This document shows, piece after piece, positions 27,278 through 36,317 of a stretch of 64,000 nucleotides of DNA. Source of the DNA: SG8-40 sp963792855 (GTDB taxonomy: Bacteria; Pseudomonadota; Gammaproteobacteria; Burkholderiales; Eutrophovitaceae); NCBI GenBank assembly GCA_963792855.1, contig CAWBXZ010000005.1, forward strand, positions 310,001-374,000, written 5' to 3'. Each line of letters starts with the position of its first letter. Within the stretch, counting starts at the first letter, position 1. Made by a program: the position numbers and the translations under genes. Below the pieces are notes generated by a model, which had not been told where the DNA came from, did no database searches, and saw nothing but the letters and a program-made list of their open reading frames with translations.

Positions 27278-28032
27278 AACCGCAGATCTACTTCGGTGGT
27301 GTCATGCATGCGCGTTTACGGCCGCGTCGAAACGAATTTCGTTACCGCGTTTTCTTCATGCGCTTGCCGTTGTCGCAACTCGACCGTGTCCGCAATTCGC
27401 TGTTCTCCGTCAATCGCTGGAACGTTTTCTCGTTTCATTTCGCCGATCACGGGGCTCGGGACGGGTCGCCACCGCAAGCCTGGATTCGCAGATTACTGGC
27501 GCGCGAGGGTGTGGAAGCCGCAGATGGCGAAGTAGTGTTGCAGACCTTTCCGAGGATTCTTGGCTATGTCTTCAATCCAGTGAGCTTCTGGTTGTGCCAT
27601 GATCGCAACGGTGGATTGCGTGCGATTGTGTGCGAGGTCAACAACACTTTCGGCGAACACCACAACTATTTGCTGACACATCCGGACGGCGCGCGGATCG
27701 GCCCTGACGATATTCTCGAAGCGCGCAAGGTGTTTCACGTGTCGCCGTTCTGCGAGGTGTCGGGAAAATACGCTTTTCGCTTCAGGTCGCAAGCTTCCAG
27801 GTGTGACGTAAAGATCGACTATGACGATCCGGACGGCCGGCTGTTGCTGACCTCGATCTGGGGGCGCGCGTCGGCGTTTAGTGTCGGTGGATTGCTCAGG
27901 GCTTTTCTGCTTTATCCGTGGATGACGCTGGGTGTAATGGCCCGCATTCACTGGCAGGCATTCAAACTCTGGATTGGCGGTGTGCCCTTTGTGGCCAAGC
28001 CACTGCCGCCGGAACAGGAGACGACGAGATGA
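27274..28032 (+). CDS. DUF1365-family protein
   Basis: A 252-residue protein from a GTG overlapping the preceding stop. It opens IYFGGVMHARLRPRRNEFRYRVFF, typical of DUF1365. The conserved core is LQTFPRILGYVFNPVSFWLCHD, then NNTFGEHHNYLL and KVFHVSPFCEVSGKYAF. The function is unknown. It is almost always encoded between the flavoprotein and the cyclopropane-synthase-like methyltransferase, which suggests one lipid-modifying pathway. The short overlaps on both sides imply translational coupling. A longer frame from 27136 lies inside the previous gene and is rejected. Confidence 0.88.
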   Translation: MKPQIYFGGVMHARLRPRRNEFRYRVFFMRLPLSQLDRVRNSLFSVNRWNVFSFHFADHGARDGSPPQAWIRRLLAREGVEAADGEVVLQTFPRILGYVFNPVSFWLCHDRNGGLRAIVCEVNNTFGEHHNYLLTHPDGARIGPDDILEARKVFHVSPFCEVSGKYAFRFRSQASRCDVKIDYDDPDGRLLLTSIWGRASAFSVGGLLRAFLLYPWMTLGVMARIHWQAFKLWIGGVPFVAKPLPPEQETTR

Positions 28033-29246
28033 AACCGGGAGAGCTGTTACTTGGGCGCAGATTGCCGGTTATGCCGCGAGCCGGACGAATTCTCTTTTCA
28101 TTGCTTTCCCGGCTGCAATTCGGACGTGTCGAGCTGACGACCCCCGAGGGTGACCGCTTTGTTTTCAACGGAGAGGCACCGGGGCGCGAAGCGTCGTTGA
28201 GAATAAACGACTGGGAGGTTTGTGCCGACATCCTGAAGGCCGGAGACATCGGCTTTGCCGAAGCATTCCTGTCAGGCCGTTGGCAAACAACGGACCTGGC
28301 TGCGCTCCTTGAAGTGGCAGCGCGAAATCGCGCTGCACTCGAGCGTGCCATGCACGGCAAGTGGTGGGGCACGCTGCTGTATCGGCTGCGCCATTTGATG
28401 CGCAGCAACACTCGTGGAAATGCACGCCGCAATATTCATGCGCATTACGATCTGGGAAACGAGTTCTACCAGGCGTGGCTGGATGAGACGATGTCTTATT
28501 CATCCGCCGTGTTCGAGGGCGAGCCGGAACGTGGCCTCGAACAGGCACAGATCGCCAAATATCGCAGAATCCTCGACCGTCTTGGCGTTCAACCGGGCGA
28601 CCGCATTCTCGAGATCGGATGTGGCTGGGGTGGTTTTGCCGAGGTTGCCGCGCGCGACCGGGGTGCGTCGGTCCATGGCATCACGCTGTCAAACGAGCAA
28701 CTCAGGTTTTGCCGACAGCGGTTCGAGCGTTTGGGTATCGAAAAGCAGGTATCCGCACAGCTTTGCGATTACCGGGACGTGAAGGGACAGTTCGATTTCG
28801 TCGTTTCCATCGAAATGCTCGAAGCCGTAGGCGAAGCGTACTGGGCGGACTACTTTGGCGTTGTCAGGAACAGGTTGCGGCCAGGAGGACGCGCCCTGAT
28901 CCAGACCATCGTCATTGCCGATGAATTGTTCGAGAGTTATCGCCGTGGCACGGACTTCATTCAGCAGTACGTATTCCCCGGGGGCATGTTGCCGTCCCCT
29001 ACCGAGTTTGCGAAACATGCCTCGGGCGCGGGTTTGCGTGTTGGAGATCGATATTTCTTCGGATTGGACTATGCGCAAACGCTGCGCATCTGGCGCGAGC
29101 GCTACAAGCAGGCCGCGCCGTCACTGAAGCAGCTCGGGTTCGATGAGCGCTTCGAGCGGTTGTGGAATTTCTATCTCGCCTACTGCGAAGCAGGCTTTCG
29201 CGCAGGAAGTATCGATGTTGCTCAACTGGAGTTGACCCATGACTAG
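28029..29246 (+). CDS. Cyclopropane-fatty-acyl-phospholipid synthase-like methyltransferase
   Basis: A 405-residue SAM-dependent enzyme. The N-terminal lipid-binding domain precedes the family landmark IHAHYDLGNEFYQAWLDE (about 135-152) and the SAM motif ILEIGCGWGGFAE (192-204). The catalytic region VSIEMLEAVGEAYW and C-terminal NFYLAYCEAGFR are present. It would methylate the double bond of acyl chains in membrane phospholipids. Homologues beside DUF1365 and flavoprotein genes can make other methylated lipids, so strict cyclopropane formation is not assured. It starts in an ATGA overlap and overlaps the next gene by 8 bp. Confidence 0.9.
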   Translation: MKPGELLLGRRLPVMPRAGRILFSLLSRLQFGRVELTTPEGDRFVFNGEAPGREASLRINDWEVCADILKAGDIGFAEAFLSGRWQTTDLAALLEVAARNRAALERAMHGKWWGTLLYRLRHLMRSNTRGNARRNIHAHYDLGNEFYQAWLDETMSYSSAVFEGEPERGLEQAQIAKYRRILDRLGVQPGDRILEIGCGWGGFAEVAARDRGASVHGITLSNEQLRFCRQRFERLGIEKQVSAQLCDYRDVKGQFDFVVSIEMLEAVGEAYWADYFGVVRNRLRPGGRALIQTIVIADELFESYRRGTDFIQQYVFPGGMLPSPTEFAKHASGAGLRVGDRYFFGLDYAQTLRIWRERYKQAAPSLKQLGFDERFERLWNFYLAYCEAGFRAGSIDVAQLELTHD

Positions 29247-29760
29247 ACTGTTCGTCGCGCTGGCGCTTTTCATTCCGTTATATTCACAGGCGATACCGCC
29301 CTTGCCTGAAGCAGTGATCGGAAAATCTCCGGAACTGCGACCGGTTGGAGAAGGACGTCTGCGGTGGCTCGGATTACATATTTACGATGCCGCCTTGTGG
29401 ACGGGCGATGACCCTGTGAGCGTGCGCAGCGAATTCGCGCTCGACATTCGTTATGCCCGAAACATCCCGGCCCACCGCCTCGTGAGCACCAGTCTGAAGG
29501 AAATGCAAAGGCTGGGGTTCGATAACGACGCGCAGATCGATCGGTGGTCGCGCGAAATGGCGCGGGTTTTCCCCGACATCCGCAAGGGGGATCGGCTGAC
29601 TGGCGTCAACCGACCGGGTGTCGGCGCAGAGTTCTATCACAACGGACGTTTTGTCGGCGCTGTTACAGATACCGGTTTCGCGGACGCCTTTTTCTCCATA
29701 TGGCTGGATCCGAGAACGCGCGAACCCGGTTTGCGTGAATCGCTCATCGGCCAGAACTGA
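29239..29760 (+). CDS. Chalcone isomerase-like periplasmic protein
   Basis: A 173-residue exported protein with a short signal (about 1-18, ending SQA). The domain shows the chalcone-isomerase-like pattern: GEGRLRWLGLHIYDAALW, then LDIRYARNIPAHRLVSTSLKEM, and a C-terminal DAFFSIWLDPRTREPGLRESLIG. Bacterial members probably bind fatty acids or other hydrophobic ligands rather than acting on flavonoids. Its start overlaps the methyltransferase, consistent with one operon. Confidence 0.8.
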   Translation: MTRLFVALALFIPLYSQAIPPLPEAVIGKSPELRPVGEGRLRWLGLHIYDAALWTGDDPVSVRSEFALDIRYARNIPAHRLVSTSLKEMQRLGFDNDAQIDRWSREMARVFPDIRKGDRLTGVNRPGVGAEFYHNGRFVGAVTDTGFADAFFSIWLDPRTREPGLRESLIGQN

Positions 29761-29871
29761 GACGGTGTCAAGGTCCGGCCAAAGCATGAGAAACAGAACC
29801 ACACAGGATTACGGGTCATCTGGGGGATTGTGCGTTCCTCTGTACCGAATCGCGTTCACTAGCGGCCGCTA

Positions 29872-31203
29872 ATGCTGCCGCGCCGTGCTTTGTTCGGGTA
29901 CTCGTTGCTTGCCATGCCGCTGGCGATGGCGGCGTTGCCCATTTATGTACACGTTCCGAACTACTACGCGACAACACTTGGTGCCCCGCTTGCATGGATC
30001 GGGATCATTCTGTTTGCCGCACGTTTGCTTGATGCGGTACAGGACCCGGTGCTCGGTTACCTGAGCGATCGCGCCGCCGGTGCATGGCAAGGCAGGTTCT
30101 CACTGATTCTGCTTGGTGTTCCGTTGCTGGCGATCGGCTTCGTCGCCTTGTTTCAACCGCCGGTTTCCGGGCCCGTTGCAGTTTCCATGTGGTTGGCGAT
30201 CTCGCTGGTCGTCGTCTATTTGGGCTTCAGTGCTGCCTCGATCAGTTATCTCGCCATCGGAGCGGAACTGTCGGCTGATTACCATGGCCGGACCCGGGTT
30301 AGCGCGGCGCGTGCCGCGTTTGGCATCGTCGGTGTGATGCTGGCGGCGACCTTGCCCGAAGTGCTGGCGCAACGCCCGTCCGCAGCCTCGTTAGGGGGCG
30401 AGGCGGGCGGTGCCGCTGCAGGCGTAGTGCAGTTCAGCCTGGTGTTCGTTCCCGTGCTGTTGATCTGTTCGCTGTTGACGTTGAAGCTGACCCCGCGTCC
30501 GGCGCCGGTGAATGCCGGTGGCGAGAAAACCTGGCGCGCGATGTTTGCGCCCTTCCGGCACCGTGAGTTCCGCTGGCTTCTGGCGGTAACCATACCCAGT
30601 GGCGTGGCCGGGGCAATACCCGCAACGTTGATTTTGTTTTTTGTCGATGACGTGCTTCGCGCGTCCAACCTGTCCGGGTTGTTTCTTGCCGTCTATTTTC
30701 TGTCCGGCGCGCTCACCATGCCGGCGTGGGTCGCCGTCTCACGCAGAACCGGAAAGAAAAATGCCTGGCTGCTTGGCATGCTGTTAGCCGTGGCCGCGTT
30801 CGTCTGGGCATTTGCGCTGGGCCCCGGCGATGTACTCGCGTTTGCTGTCGTATGTGCGATGTCGGGCGTTGCGTATGGCGCCGAGCTGGCCTTGCCACCG
30901 TCAATTCTTGCCGATCTGGTTGACCGGGGCGGCAATGAGCCGGGAGCTAACGGTGCGTACTTCGGCCTTTGGCAGATGATAGAGAAGCTCAATCTCGCCG
31001 CTGCAGCAGGCATTGCCTTGCCGTTGCTGGCCTTCCTTGGTTATCAGCCCGGTTCGTCCGGCAAGGCGGTAGTCGCGCTTTCTGCAACCTATGCGCTGTT
31101 ACCTTGCGCGATAAAACTGTTGGGCGGTGCCGTGTTGTGGGTGGCGCCGATTGATCTCCGGCGGACTGATTCGGCGGCACTTGTGATGGAAGGAAAAATA
31201 TGA
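29872..31203 (+). CDS. Major facilitator superfamily transporter, GPH-like
   Basis: A 443-residue protein with about 12 hydrophobic helices. The cytoplasmic loop motif DAVQDPVLGYLSDR (about 52-65) and a second-half AVSRRTGKKNAW resemble the glycoside-pentoside-hexuronide (MelB) group. The substrate is unknown. Homologues recur in clusters with the methyltransferase, DUF3833 and SDR genes, so lipid or lipid-precursor movement is a reasonable guess. A gap of 111 bp precedes it with no clear ribosome site. It overlaps the next gene by 4 bp. Confidence 0.8.
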   Translation: MLPRRALFGYSLLAMPLAMAALPIYVHVPNYYATTLGAPLAWIGIILFAARLLDAVQDPVLGYLSDRAAGAWQGRFSLILLGVPLLAIGFVALFQPPVSGPVAVSMWLAISLVVVYLGFSAASISYLAIGAELSADYHGRTRVSAARAAFGIVGVMLAATLPEVLAQRPSAASLGGEAGGAAAGVVQFSLVFVPVLLICSLLTLKLTPRPAPVNAGGEKTWRAMFAPFRHREFRWLLAVTIPSGVAGAIPATLILFFVDDVLRASNLSGLFLAVYFLSGALTMPAWVAVSRRTGKKNAWLLGMLLAVAAFVWAFALGPGDVLAFAVVCAMSGVAYGAELALPPSILADLVDRGGNEPGANGAYFGLWQMIEKLNLAAAAGIALPLLAFLGYQPGSSGKAVVALSATYALLPCAIKLLGGAVLWVAPIDLRRTDSAALVMEGKI

Positions 31204-31736
31204 CGAAGATGACCTTGCCGGTGCTGTTGCTGGCAGCGGTAACTGTGATCGCGGGATGCGCGGCGCCGCGTGTCGACAGCTATCGTGACGAGAAACCGGT
31301 ACTCGACCTGCGCGAATATTTCGATGGGGAAATCGAGGCGCAGGGCATATTTCAGGATCGCGCGGGGAAGGTGGTCAGGCGTTTCAATGTCGCGATCAAG
31401 GGTAGCTGGGCAGGAGATGTAGGTACGCTGGAGGAAGATTTCGTCTACTCGGACGGAACGACGCAGCGGCGGGTGTGGACTATCACCAGGATCGACGAAC
31501 ACAATTACATTGGTACAGCGGGAGACGTCGTTGGCGAGGCCAGAGGAGAGGCTTTCGGCAATGCGCTGCGCTGGCGTTATGTGCTGGCGCTCGAAGTCGA
31601 TGGCAAAACATGGCACATGGATTTCGACGACTGGATGTTTCTGGTCGATGACAAGGTGATGTTGAACCGTTCGGAAATGCGCAAGTTCGGTTTCCGTTTC
31701 GGCGAAGTCACGCTTTCGTTCCGCAAGAAGGACTGA
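31200..31736 (+). CDS. DUF3833-family lipoprotein
   Basis: A 178-residue predicted lipoprotein. The lipobox VIAGC places the acylated Cys near residue 20. The mature domain contains LDLREYFDGEIEAQGIFQDRAGKVVRRF and a C-terminal WMFLVDDKVMLNRSEMRKFGFRFGEVTLSF, matching DUF3833. The fold is expected to be a lipocalin-like barrel, but function is unknown. The ATGA overlap with the transporter suggests they work together. Confidence 0.85.
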   Translation: MTKMTLPVLLLAAVTVIAGCAAPRVDSYRDEKPVLDLREYFDGEIEAQGIFQDRAGKVVRRFNVAIKGSWAGDVGTLEEDFVYSDGTTQRRVWTITRIDEHNYIGTAGDVVGEARGEAFGNALRWRYVLALEVDGKTWHMDFDDWMFLVDDKVMLNRSEMRKFGFRFGEVTLSFRKKD

Positions 31737-31742
31737 GTCTCC

Positions 31743-32522
31743 ATGCCATTGAATAAACGCATCCGTGACTGGCGCGATCAGCGTGTCTGGGTGCTTGGCG
31801 CAAGCAGCGGTATCGGCAAGGCGCTTGCGAAAGCCTTGCTCGAGCGCGGTGCACGTGTGGCCCTTACCGCGCGAAACAAGGAGGCGCTCGAAGTTCTGGC
31901 GCACGAATACGGCGCATCGCAAACCCTGGTGTTGCCGGCCGACGTTACCAATCAGTTCGACATCGACGCAGCTTATGCCCGGGTCAATGCACAATGGTCC
32001 GGCATCGATCTGGTCGTGCTTCTGGCGGGGACGCATTCTCCGGTCAGGGCCTGGGAGCTTGATGCGAACGAGGCCGAAGCGTTATTCCGGGTAAACGTGT
32101 TCGGCGTTTTCCGGACGTTGGCGCGGGTCATTCCGGACCTGGTATCGCGCGGCGAAGGCGGCATCGCCGTTGTGTCGAGCGTTGCTGGCTATCGCGGGCT
32201 CCCGACCAGTCTTGCTTACGGCGCCAGTAAGGCAGCGTTGACGAATTTTTGCGAAACACTTTATCTCGATCTGAGGCCCAAAGGCGTCAGTGTTTATCTG
32301 GTGAGCCCCGGATTCGTGCGCACGCCGCTCACTGACCGGAACGCATTCGATATGCCGGCGTTGATTTCCGTGGAAGAGGCGGCCTATCAAATGGTGCGAG
32401 GGTTTGAACGTGGCGAGTTCGAGATTCATTTCCCGAAGCGCTTCACGAGGATGATGAAGCTGTTGCGCCTGCTTCCGTACCGGTTATTCTTCCCGCTTGT
32501 TCACCGGATCACGGGGTTGTAG
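31743..32522 (+). CDS. Short-chain dehydrogenase/reductase
   Basis: A 259-residue classical SDR. The NADP-binding motif is GASSGIGKALA (about 19-29), the catalytic Ser is in VVSSVAGYRG, and the YGASKAA motif supplies Tyr and Lys. The hydrophobic C-terminus (LLRLLPYRLFFPLVHRITG) suggests membrane association and a lipid substrate. It starts 6 bp after the DUF3833 gene. Substrate is unknown. Confidence 0.87.
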   Translation: MPLNKRIRDWRDQRVWVLGASSGIGKALAKALLERGARVALTARNKEALEVLAHEYGASQTLVLPADVTNQFDIDAAYARVNAQWSGIDLVVLLAGTHSPVRAWELDANEAEALFRVNVFGVFRTLARVIPDLVSRGEGGIAVVSSVAGYRGLPTSLAYGASKAALTNFCETLYLDLRPKGVSVYLVSPGFVRTPLTDRNAFDMPALISVEEAAYQMVRGFERGEFEIHFPKRFTRMMKLLRLLPYRLFFPLVHRITGL

Positions 32523-32524
32523 AC

Positions 32525-32953
32525 ATGCGGGCCGCACACGTTGATGCGCTGATATCCGCCTACGAAGGCTTGTCTCCGGAGACAGTGGATGGCCTGGACG
32601 GAGTGTACGCGGCCAACGCCTACTTCAAGGATCCGTTCAACGAGGTGCATGGCATCGATCACATCAAGGAGATTTTTCGCGACATGTACCGTCGAATCGA
32701 GGAACCCCGTTTTGTAGTTCATCAATGGTCCGGTTCGGACCACGACGGATTTCTCGTCTGGGATATGCGCTTTCGCAGCCGCCTGATGCGTGGCGGTCCC
32801 GATCAGTTGATACGCGGTGTCAGCCACATTCGATTCAATGCTGCTGGCAAGGCCAACTATCATCGGGACTACTGGGATACCGGTGAGGAGCTATACGGAA
32901 AACTTCCGGTCATTGGCTGGCTGATCGGTTGGTTACGGAAAAAGCTGGCGTAG
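32525..32953 (+). CDS. SnoaL-like / nuclear transport factor 2-fold protein
   Basis: A 142-residue alpha+beta barrel protein. The helix LISAYEGLSPETVDGLDGVYAANAYFKDPFNEVHG and the strands FVVHQWSGSDHDGFLVWDMRF are the SnoaL-like pattern, and GVSHIRFNAAGKANYHRDYWD closes the domain. Members are small ligand-binding proteins or enzymes. It starts 2 bp after the SDR stop, so it is probably the last tightly linked gene of this stretch. Confidence 0.8.
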   Translation: MRAAHVDALISAYEGLSPETVDGLDGVYAANAYFKDPFNEVHGIDHIKEIFRDMYRRIEEPRFVVHQWSGSDHDGFLVWDMRFRSRLMRGGPDQLIRGVSHIRFNAAGKANYHRDYWDTGEELYGKLPVIGWLIGWLRKKLA

Positions 32954-33256
32954 GCATGGTGGAGATGGCAAAGCGAATCCGAACCCGGGCGCAGTGCGTA
33001 GTCCTGGTTGGACTCGCAGAAGCGCCCGTTCGCGCGAGTGGATTTTTCTCAGCCCGGGCCGGCAGGCATTTCGATGGTTTCGATCCGGGGCGTTCCCATC
33101 CCCAACCCGGCTTGAACGCGGTCATTGCCTGCTCGAAAGAGTGGTAATGGCGCTGGCCCGGGCTGAACTTTTTGATGTGTGTCGCAACTCCGGAGCAGGC
33201 GTGATCCGCCTCTGTGAGGCTGACCAGGCGCACCGCTTTTCAAACACCACCGTAGC
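32954..33256. other. Gap before the photolyase gene, no gene assigned
   Basis: About 303 bases. Several 70-107-codon frames exist on both strands, but they are Arg/Ser/Pro-rich shadows without ribosome sites or recognisable motifs. No copy of the operator palindrome was seen. A separate promoter for the photolyase could lie here. Confidence 0.4.
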
Positions 33257-34714
33257 ATGAAGCGTTACGATCGGGCTCTCGTCTGGTTCCGGCGCGACTT
33301 GCGCGCTGAAGACCATGCCGCTTTGAGCCATGCATTGGCCGAGGCAAGAGCGGTGTACTGCCTCTTCGTGTTTGATACCGAAATACTGGATGCGCTCGAG
33401 CGCAAGGACGATCGCCGCGTTGACTTCATCTGGCACAGTCTTGTTGAGCTGAAATCGACTCTGCGCCGGTTGGGCGGGGATTTGCACGTCGTGCATGGTC
33501 GGGCGCGCTGCGAGGTGCCGGCTTTCGCGCGCAGCCATGACGTAGAGGCCGTCTACTTCAATCACGATTACGAACCATTGGCTGTTGCGCGCGACCAGGA
33601 TGTCGCCAAGCGTCTTGCTGCTGAACAGCGGACGCTGCACACGTTCAAGGACCAGGTGATATTCGAGAAGTCCGAAATCCTGAACGCGCAAGACCGCCCC
33701 TACGTCGTCTTTACGCCTTACAAGAGAGCGTGGCTGGCGAGGATAGGGCATCGCGACACTGAGCCTCATCCCGTCGCCGCCCGCGCGCAGGCGCTTTCTC
33801 CGGAACAAGCGCCACCGGTCCCGGGTCTGGAAGACATCGGTTTCGCCCGTACCAACCTCGCCGACCTTGGCATTCCGGCCGGTGAGGGCGGCGCCAGGAT
33901 GCTGTTCGAGGATTTTCTCGACCGGATCGGCGCTTATGCCGAGCGTCGTGACTTTCCGGCGATGGCCGGACCCTCGCTATTATCGGTTCACCTGAGATTC
34001 GGCACCATATCGATCCGTGAACTGGTGCGAACGGCAATCACGCTGGACGCCGATGCCCGGGCAAGGGCCGGCGCCAGCGTCTGGCTATCCGAGCTGATCT
34101 GGCGGGAGTTTTACTTTTCGATACTGTTTCATTTTCCTCATGTGGCCGGGAACGCCTTTCGGCGCGAGTACGACGCGCTGAAGTTTGACAACCGGGAAAG
34201 CTATTTCCAACACTGGTGCGAAGCGGCGACCGGCTATCCGCTGGTGGACGCGGCCATGCGTCAACTCAACGCGACCGGGTACATGCATAATCGTCTGCGC
34301 ATGCTCAGCGCGTCGTTTCTGGTAAAGGATCTGCATGTCGACTGGCGTTGGGGCGAGCGCTATTTTGCGCGGAATCTCAACGATTTTGATCTTGCGGCCA
34401 ACAACGGGGGATGGCAGTGGTGTGCGTCGACGGGTTGTGACGCGCAGCCTTATTTCCGAATTTTCAATCCGGTGACCCAGTCGAGGAAGTTTGATCCGGA
34501 AGGCCGCTTTATCCGCATGCAGTTGCCGGAACTTGCCCGCGTGCCGGACAAATATATCCACGAGCCGTGGAAAATGCCGCTGGATATCCAGCGCTCGAGT
34601 GGTTGCCTGATCGGAGCGTCATACCCTGCCCCGGTCGTTGACCATGCCGTTGCGCGAAAGAAGACGCTGGCGATTTATTCCGCGGTGCGCTCGCCGGATC
34701 GGTCTCGCGGCTGA
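33257..34714 (+). CDS. phrB: Deoxyribodipyrimidine photolyase, class I CPD type
   Basis: A 485-residue photolyase that uses blue light to split cyclobutane pyrimidine dimers. The N-terminal antenna domain starts LVWFRRDLRAEDHAAL. The FAD domain carries WLSELIWREFYFSILF, GYPLVDAAMRQLNATGYMHNRLRM and the diagnostic NNGGWQWCASTGCDAQPYFRIFNP region. These match E. coli Phr rather than cryptochrome-DASH. It lies downstream of the light-linked genes in the same direction, which fits control by the CarH-like regulator, although a 303-bp gap separates them. Confidence 0.95.
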   Translation: MKRYDRALVWFRRDLRAEDHAALSHALAEARAVYCLFVFDTEILDALERKDDRRVDFIWHSLVELKSTLRRLGGDLHVVHGRARCEVPAFARSHDVEAVYFNHDYEPLAVARDQDVAKRLAAEQRTLHTFKDQVIFEKSEILNAQDRPYVVFTPYKRAWLARIGHRDTEPHPVAARAQALSPEQAPPVPGLEDIGFARTNLADLGIPAGEGGARMLFEDFLDRIGAYAERRDFPAMAGPSLLSVHLRFGTISIRELVRTAITLDADARARAGASVWLSELIWREFYFSILFHFPHVAGNAFRREYDALKFDNRESYFQHWCEAATGYPLVDAAMRQLNATGYMHNRLRMLSASFLVKDLHVDWRWGERYFARNLNDFDLAANNGGWQWCASTGCDAQPYFRIFNPVTQSRKFDPEGRFIRMQLPELARVPDKYIHEPWKMPLDIQRSSGCLIGASYPAPVVDHAVARKKTLAIYSAVRSPDRSRG

Positions 34715-34742
34715 TGCAGAGCGGGTGACGTCCCGGCGCCAA

Positions 34743-35321
34743 TCAGTCCAGGTACTCGAACACCTTTACCACCCGCTGTACGCCGCTGGTTGTCGCCGCA
34801 GTGTCGGTAGCGGCGGTGGCTTCCGCGCGTGTGAGCATTCCCATCAGATATACGGTGCTGTTGCTGGTGACAACCTTGACGTGATTCGCCCCCACATCGT
34901 CGTTACTCGCCAGGCGGCTCTTTACCTTGCTGGTCAGCAGCGCATCGCTGCTGCGCGAAACAAACGAGCTTGCGCCGGCAATCGCGATTTCGTTCTGCAC
35001 GTAGCGCACGTTCGGTGTTTCAAGTGCCATTGAACCAATATCGTCCCTTATCGCTTCGCTGGGTACCTGACCTATCAGCAGCACAACCCGGTTGTAACTG
35101 ATCGCACTCACGCGCAGCTGTTCTTGCTTGTAGGTTTCGGCAACGCTGTTCGCGATCTTTGTCTCGATGACCTGGTCCTCGAGCTGCGTGCCGCTGCTCC
35201 TGCGATCGTTAGCGACTACAGCGGCTCCTACGCCGGCGCCTACTACAATGGCTGGACACCCCTGCAGGAGCAACAGCGCCGCGAGCGCCAGAGATGATGC
35301 CAATAAATAAGCCACTTTCAT
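34743..35321 (-). CDS. dolP: BON-domain outer-membrane lipoprotein
   Basis: A 192-residue lipoprotein. The signal (MKVAYLLASSLALAALLLLQGC) ends in a lipobox. Two BON domains follow, each with the VVLLIGQVPSEA / VYLMGMLTRAEA strand pattern. DolP supports outer-membrane integrity and the BAM complex in enterobacteria. The ATG at 35321 is chosen for the signal peptide. It overlaps the SIS gene by 4 bp. The order SIS-dolP after yraN and lpoA matches the enterobacterial yraMNOP block. Confidence 0.88.
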   Translation of the reverse strand: MKVAYLLASSLALAALLLLQGCPAIVVGAGVGAAVVANDRRSSGTQLEDQVIETKIANSVAETYKQEQLRVSAISYNRVVLLIGQVPSEAIRDDIGSMALETPNVRYVQNEIAIAGASSFVSRSSDALLTSKVKSRLASNDDVGANHVKVVTSNSTVYLMGMLTRAEATAATDTAATTSGVQRVVKVFEYLD

Positions 35322-35911
35322 TGTTTGACTCCAAATAATAGACAGTCGATTACGTCGCACATGCAGTGCAGACAGATTAAATGGACTTCCTGTATGCGTG
35401 CCGTGCTGTTGGCAGGTACGCACAGGTTGATGTCGCCCTCTTTCAGCAAGCCGGTCATCTTTCCTCCTTGCTTGCCGGTCAGCGCGACGACTTTCATGCC
35501 GCACGAGTGGGCGGCCTCGATGGCTCTCAGCACATTGGGTGAATTTCCGCTGGTGGAAATGGCGAGCAGCACGTCGCCGTCGCGGCCGAGTCCGGCCACC
35601 TGTTTCGAAAACACCTCGTCGTAACTGTAGTCATTTGCGATCGAGGTCAGCGTTGACGAGTCGGTCGTCAGGGCGATCGCGGCAAGCGGCGGCCGCTCCA
35701 TTTCGAACCGGTTCAGCAGTTCGGCGGAGAAATGCTGCGCATCGCCGGCCGATCCGCCGTTTCCGCACGCGAGTATTTTTCCCTTGTTTTTCAAACAAGC
35801 GGCCATTAACCGCCCGGCCTCGGCGAGTGGTTGCGCGAGCACTTCCATCGCTCTCAGTTTGACCTGAGCGCTTTCGGTGAATTGATTGTTGATTCTGGCG
35901 ACGAGATCCAT
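35318..35911 (-). CDS. diaA: SIS-domain protein, DiaA/phosphoheptose isomerase family
   Basis: A 197-residue sugar-isomerase-fold protein. The phosphosugar-binding motifs are CGNGGSAGDAQHFSAEL and AISTSGNSPNVLRAIEAA, with a C-terminal VHLICLHCMCDVID. Sequence alone hardly separates DiaA, which binds DnaA at replication initiation, from GmhA, which makes heptose 7-phosphate isomers for LPS. The position between yraN and dolP favours the DiaA place, yet betaproteobacterial members are often named GmhA. The ATG at 35911 begins the conserved helix MDLVARINNQF; a longer frame from 36025 is rejected. Confidence 0.82.
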   Translation of the reverse strand: MDLVARINNQFTESAQVKLRAMEVLAQPLAEAGRLMAACLKNKGKILACGNGGSAGDAQHFSAELLNRFEMERPPLAAIALTTDSSTLTSIANDYSYDEVFSKQVAGLGRDGDVLLAISTSGNSPNVLRAIEAAHSCGMKVVALTGKQGGKMTGLLKEGDINLCVPANSTARIQEVHLICLHCMCDVIDCLLFGVKQ

Positions 35912-35978
35912 CGTGATTCGGGAAAGTTCTTGTCGGCGCAGATTATTGCATAAAGCCGCGCATAAGACGCATACGATT

Positions 35979-36317
35979 TCACTCGCCGAATGCGTTTCGT
36001 ATCCATTGAACGCGACTGTCGCCATTCAGCAACACTGCGTCGAAGCGGCAATCCGGAATTCTGCCCAGCGCGCCAATGTAGTGGCGCGCGGCGGCCAGAA
36101 GCTTTCGCTGCTTGCGTGCATCGATGCTTTCCTGCGCACCGCCGAAGGCTTTGGAAGCGCGCATGCGAACCTCGACGAACACCAGCGTCTGCCCATCGCG
36201 CATGATCAGGTCAATTTCGCCAAAGCGGCAACGGTAGTTGCGTTCGACACCAGTCAGGCCCTGGCGCCGCAAGTAATCGAAAGCCAGTTCTTCGGCTTCC
36301 AGACCGCGCCTGGTCAT
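35979..36317 (-). CDS. yraN: UPF0102 family protein YraN
   Basis: A 112-residue nuclease-fold protein. It has the pattern LEAEELAFDYLRRQGLTGVERNYRCRFGEIDLIMRDGQTLVFVEVRMR. The E...GEIDLI...VFVEV arrangement is that of the endonuclease-like UPF0102 family, related in fold to Holliday-junction resolvases. Function is unresolved. Its start overlaps the lpoA stop by 4 bp. Confidence 0.92.
   Translation of the reverse strand: MTRRGLEAEELAFDYLRRQGLTGVERNYRCRFGEIDLIMRDGQTLVFVEVRMRASKAFGGAQESIDARKQRKLLAAARHYIGALGRIPDCRFDAVLLNGDSRVQWIRNAFGE

Noticed and set aside
29860..29875. GCGGCCGC octamer just before the transporter start, reminiscent of a cloning site
   Set aside because: A single eight-base match in GC-rich DNA with natural sequence on both sides; there is no vector sequence.
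32910..33233. 107-codon minus-strand frame before the photolyase
   Set aside because: The first residues look protein-like, but the remainder is low-quality Ser/Arg/Thr sequence and it runs into the end of the SnoaL-like gene.
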